From contig JASJOG010000074.1 of the NCBI GenBank assembly GCA_030142905.1, positions 1,376,501 through 1,440,500 on the forward strand: a stretch of 64,000 nucleotides of DNA, given 5' to 3'. The translations under genes were made by a program, and so were the position numbers. The notes under the pieces are model-generated. The model did no database searches and was not told the origin of the DNA. It saw nothing but the letters and a program-made list of their open reading frames with translations. The stretch is from Heliopora coerulea. Lineage: Eukaryota; Cnidaria; Anthozoa; Scleralcyonacea; Helioporidae. Below, piece by piece: positions 62,101 through 64,000 of this stretch (positions are counted from its first letter, which is position 1; each line of letters opens with the position of its first letter).

Positions 62101-64000
62101 GGCCCAGCTAAACGTTGTCAACTGATCTGGTGCTTTTGATGTTTTAGAAAACTCAAGGTAAAGATGGAATCGACCCAGCTTTGCTGGAACCACTGAACTC
62201 CAACCCAGCTCCACCAGGCCCCCCTCCTCCAGCCCCAGCACCTCCACCGGCACCACCTCCATGTCCAGGTATGGTTATCCTTTCTTAGAAAAGAATGGTG
62301 TAGTACCGAAATATCTAACAATCTAAATTGTTTTTTAAATCTGAAAATCTGAATTGCAAGAAGTTTAAATATGCACCCAAAAAGTTTGAGACGTAAAATC
62401 CGAAGTGCAAAAATCCGACATCTAGCGACTTCACGCGGATTTGTACAGGTAGTTGTTGGGCTTTTGTGGTGTGCTTCGGCGTTCTCGAGTTGGCAGAGCA
62501 AGGAGTTTCAGATTTTTCGCATTCTCAGATTTTCAAACTTTTCGGTTTTCAGTTCTGGGACTTTCATACGTTCAAATGATAAGAACGTAACCCAAAATAT
62601 GTAAATTATGGAATTCTTGCTCGATGACACGATGACATCTTAATAACGCATCATCAAACAATTGAACTTTATACAGTACATATACCTCACATACAGATTG
62701 AACGTTGTTTGCAGTTAAATCTGAACATCTGTGAGTATGTCCCAGACAGAGCGGATGCTTTTCTTGCTACTAAATATTCTTTTGATACTTTCAGGTTCAA
62801 CGCCTGCTCCACCGCCTCCTCCTCCTGGATTTAGTGGAGGTAAACTGCTCACTCATGGCAGAAACAGTTTTTAGCTCATCTAATCAACTATTAATAACTA
62901 CTTGGTATTGAATATATCTTATTGAACACTTTAGTATGCAGTAAGGCTTCGTATTTTACGAGTCACGGCGTATTTTCACAATATTCGCCATTGATATTTC
63001 GAATCAAAATTCAGATGAAAAGGATTTAGCTGTACTGCGTACTAAACTGTTTAGTTAGTTAATTACTGTCCAATAATTTGTACATATATGTATATATATC
63101 ATTTTCGAGGCCGCGTCGTTGACTTACACAGCTATATATCCTCAACGTAATTATTTGTTTATTTCTAGGGCAAGCACAAGCAGTTAATAAACGCAAGTTG
63201 TTCAGCAAGAAGAAACTTCCAGTGTTAAACTGGGCACCTGTAACTGACGCAAAAAAGACAATATTTGAGGTATTGATATTTTTGTGCTAAACTTTCCCCT
63301 TTCTCCCAATATCTTTATATTTTTTCTGTCATTGTACAATAGTTCATTTAACTGTTTACCTCGTGTTTATCTGCACTGATTGGCCTAAATATTTTTTTTC
63401 ATTCTAACGTAATGACCTCCTTCGAAAAAAAAAAACACACACAATGAGTCTTATTTTAAAGTGTCACAAATGGCAGATGGTCAATGTTGTTTGCACAGCA
63501 ACTCACGACATTGATCAAGATAGGTACTACGGTCTACGTACTAGAAGAACATGAGAGGAGGGAGGGAAGGAGATTGGGAGGAAGAGAGGAAATACGCACC
63601 ATAATGACAGCAATAGCTGTCCACATCAAAGAAGGTGGAGAAGAGCTAAATATAACATGTTGACAATATTTGGCTTTATTGGTCTTTTAACGACCAATAA
63701 ATTCTATGAGTGAAGTAAACAAAAGGACTGATTTCTCTTGTTCAGTGCTCTAGCTACATTAACTCTACTGCAATGAAACACTGGCACGCCAATATAAACA
63801 ATGTAAATGACAATCCTTGATCTGTCCAAAATTATGACGGTACTGTAAAATTGATACCTCCGTACAAACTTGCACTTCGGATGCAACTCTTTTTAAGTAA
63901 AACAGTGTATAACGTGCGACAATCTGTGTTTTGTTATAGACAATGGATGATGAGAAGTTGGCCCTGGGACTTGATCTCAAGAGTTTTGAATCAATGTTTG
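54673..64000 (+). CDS. FMNL-like diaphanous-related formin, N-terminal part (3' end outside window)
   Basis: Rho-family-regulated actin nucleator. Seventeen exons read, last one cut by the window: 54673-54871, 56514-56569, 57132-57215, 57816-57991, 58502-58691, 59479-59529, 59761-59859, 60167-60319, 60411-60527, 60670-60801, 60963-60989, 61661-61705, 61811-61879, 62148-62268, 62795-62839, 63169-63269, 63940-64000; about 575 residues. GTPase-binding/FH3 region about 70-420 (PNEGEIEKRFSNLL, WKLIQAK, WLREFLDEPYNG, HMCLMCLKALMKNKFGF, KTLAIKLLYAAC, VTLALLNAVVNNSP), coiled coil about 400-470, proline-rich FH1 about 478-520, FH2 start KLPVLNWAPV at about 535. FH2 opening and FH3 blocks are nearest FMNL. 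Unlike vertebrate FMNLs it begins MASDHG, so no N-myristoylation glycine. Between residues 200 and 235 is a Ser/Lys-rich insert (KKSSKSSKTDKSTSSTKRRR). Confidence 0.91.
55850..55885 (-). repeat. Hammerhead-like repeat core in formin intron 1
   Basis: On the minus strand: CTGAAGA, then an imperfect GACCACC/GGCTGTC stem with an ACTAA loop, then GAAACGTCAG. This fits CUGANGA - stem II - GAAA. It lies in a CG-poor intron with no reverse transcriptase frame nearby; probably a relic of a Penelope-like element or retrozyme. Confidence 0.38.
57330..57365 (+). repeat. Degenerate CTGATGA repeat core in formin intron 3
   Basis: CTGATGA-AGGGCC followed by a decayed second half (GTCGAGAAGC instead of a GAAAC core). 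It looks like a worn copy of the same repeat class as 12161 and 55850. Confidence 0.28.
57500..57715. repeat. Degenerate CCCCAGAG minisatellite in formin intron 3
   Basis: Variants of a roughly 20-base unit built on CCACCCCCAGAG plus TTG recur at about 57522, 57540, 57558, 57602, 57622, 57641 and 57698. Units are unequal and worn, much more CG-rich than the surrounding intron. The open frame through it has no homology and is a by-product. Confidence 0.5.
59130..59160. repeat. (CAA)n microsatellite in formin intron 5
   Basis: About ten uninterrupted CAA trinucleotides. Confidence 0.92.
61233..61490 (+). repeat. tRNA-derived SINE in formin intron 11
   Basis: An exact pol III B box GGTTCGATTCC at 61297-61307 follows an A-box-like stretch (61235-61260), then a body with TCCGGGTACTCCGGTTTCC, a core seen in SINE families of many animals. 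The right end is AT-rich (TTAATAAAGTTAAG). Family name not assigned with certainty; it could be a MetaSINE-type element. Confidence 0.6.

Overview
This is a eukaryotic, metazoan stretch of nuclear DNA: AT-rich, with genes split into short exons by GT-AG introns. The products are animal housekeeping, trafficking and ciliary proteins. The intronless TRIM-NHL gene, gene compactness, tRNA-derived SINE pieces and hammerhead-like repeat relics fit a cnidarian, most likely a stony coral or sea anemone; the species cannot be fixed from sequence alone. I see no bacterial-type operon, CRISPR array, plasmid or phage.

Layout: (1) 379-3390 (+) the 3' part of CHTF18, the alternative clamp-loader large subunit, entering from the left edge. 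(2) 4619-7399 (-) a type II membrane JmjC/cupin-like oxygenase. (3) 8079-10611 (-) PSMD10/gankyrin, head-to-head with (4) 10841-14071 (+) a tentative small Cys-rich gene. (5) 14593-15276 (-) an intronless ARL4-like GTPase, then a gene-poor 3.3 kb. (6) 18617-19093 (-) NDUFB10, head-to-head with (7) 19994-23755 (+) ribosomal protein L3. (8) 24444-34370 (+) a GGA clathrin adaptor of 16 exons; its fifth intron holds a 36-copy, 47-bp minisatellite. (9) 36195-38564 (-) an intronless TRIM-NHL ubiquitin ligase. (10) 39774-42784 (+) RRP7A. (11) 43024-47428 (+) ATPAF2, tail-to-tail with (12) 48072-53724 (-) DRC3. (13) 54673-64000 (+) an FMNL-like formin cut by the right edge at the start of FH2.

Gene models were built by reading splice sites and checking phase; every complete model closes to a whole number of codons with lengths near the known orthologues (PSMD10 224, RPL3 404, GGA 707, RRP7A 266, ATPAF2 285, DRC3 514 residues). 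The genes are not one pathway. They share ancestral animal linkage instead: NDUFB10/RPL3 and ATPAF2/DRC3 keep orientations that, from memory, also occur in the human genome (NDUFB10/RPL3L on 16p13.3; ATPAF2/DRC3 on 17p11.2).

The most unusual sequence is the intronic minisatellite at 26327-28020, whose every unit carries a palindrome of two forkhead-type GTAAACA motifs. Others are a Gln-to-Arg change in the switch II glycine motif of the ARL4-like GTPase, a 64-bp perfect inverted repeat made by two SINE copies, and a Cys-rich small gene that I could not assign. I found no evidence for an undescribed multi-gene system.
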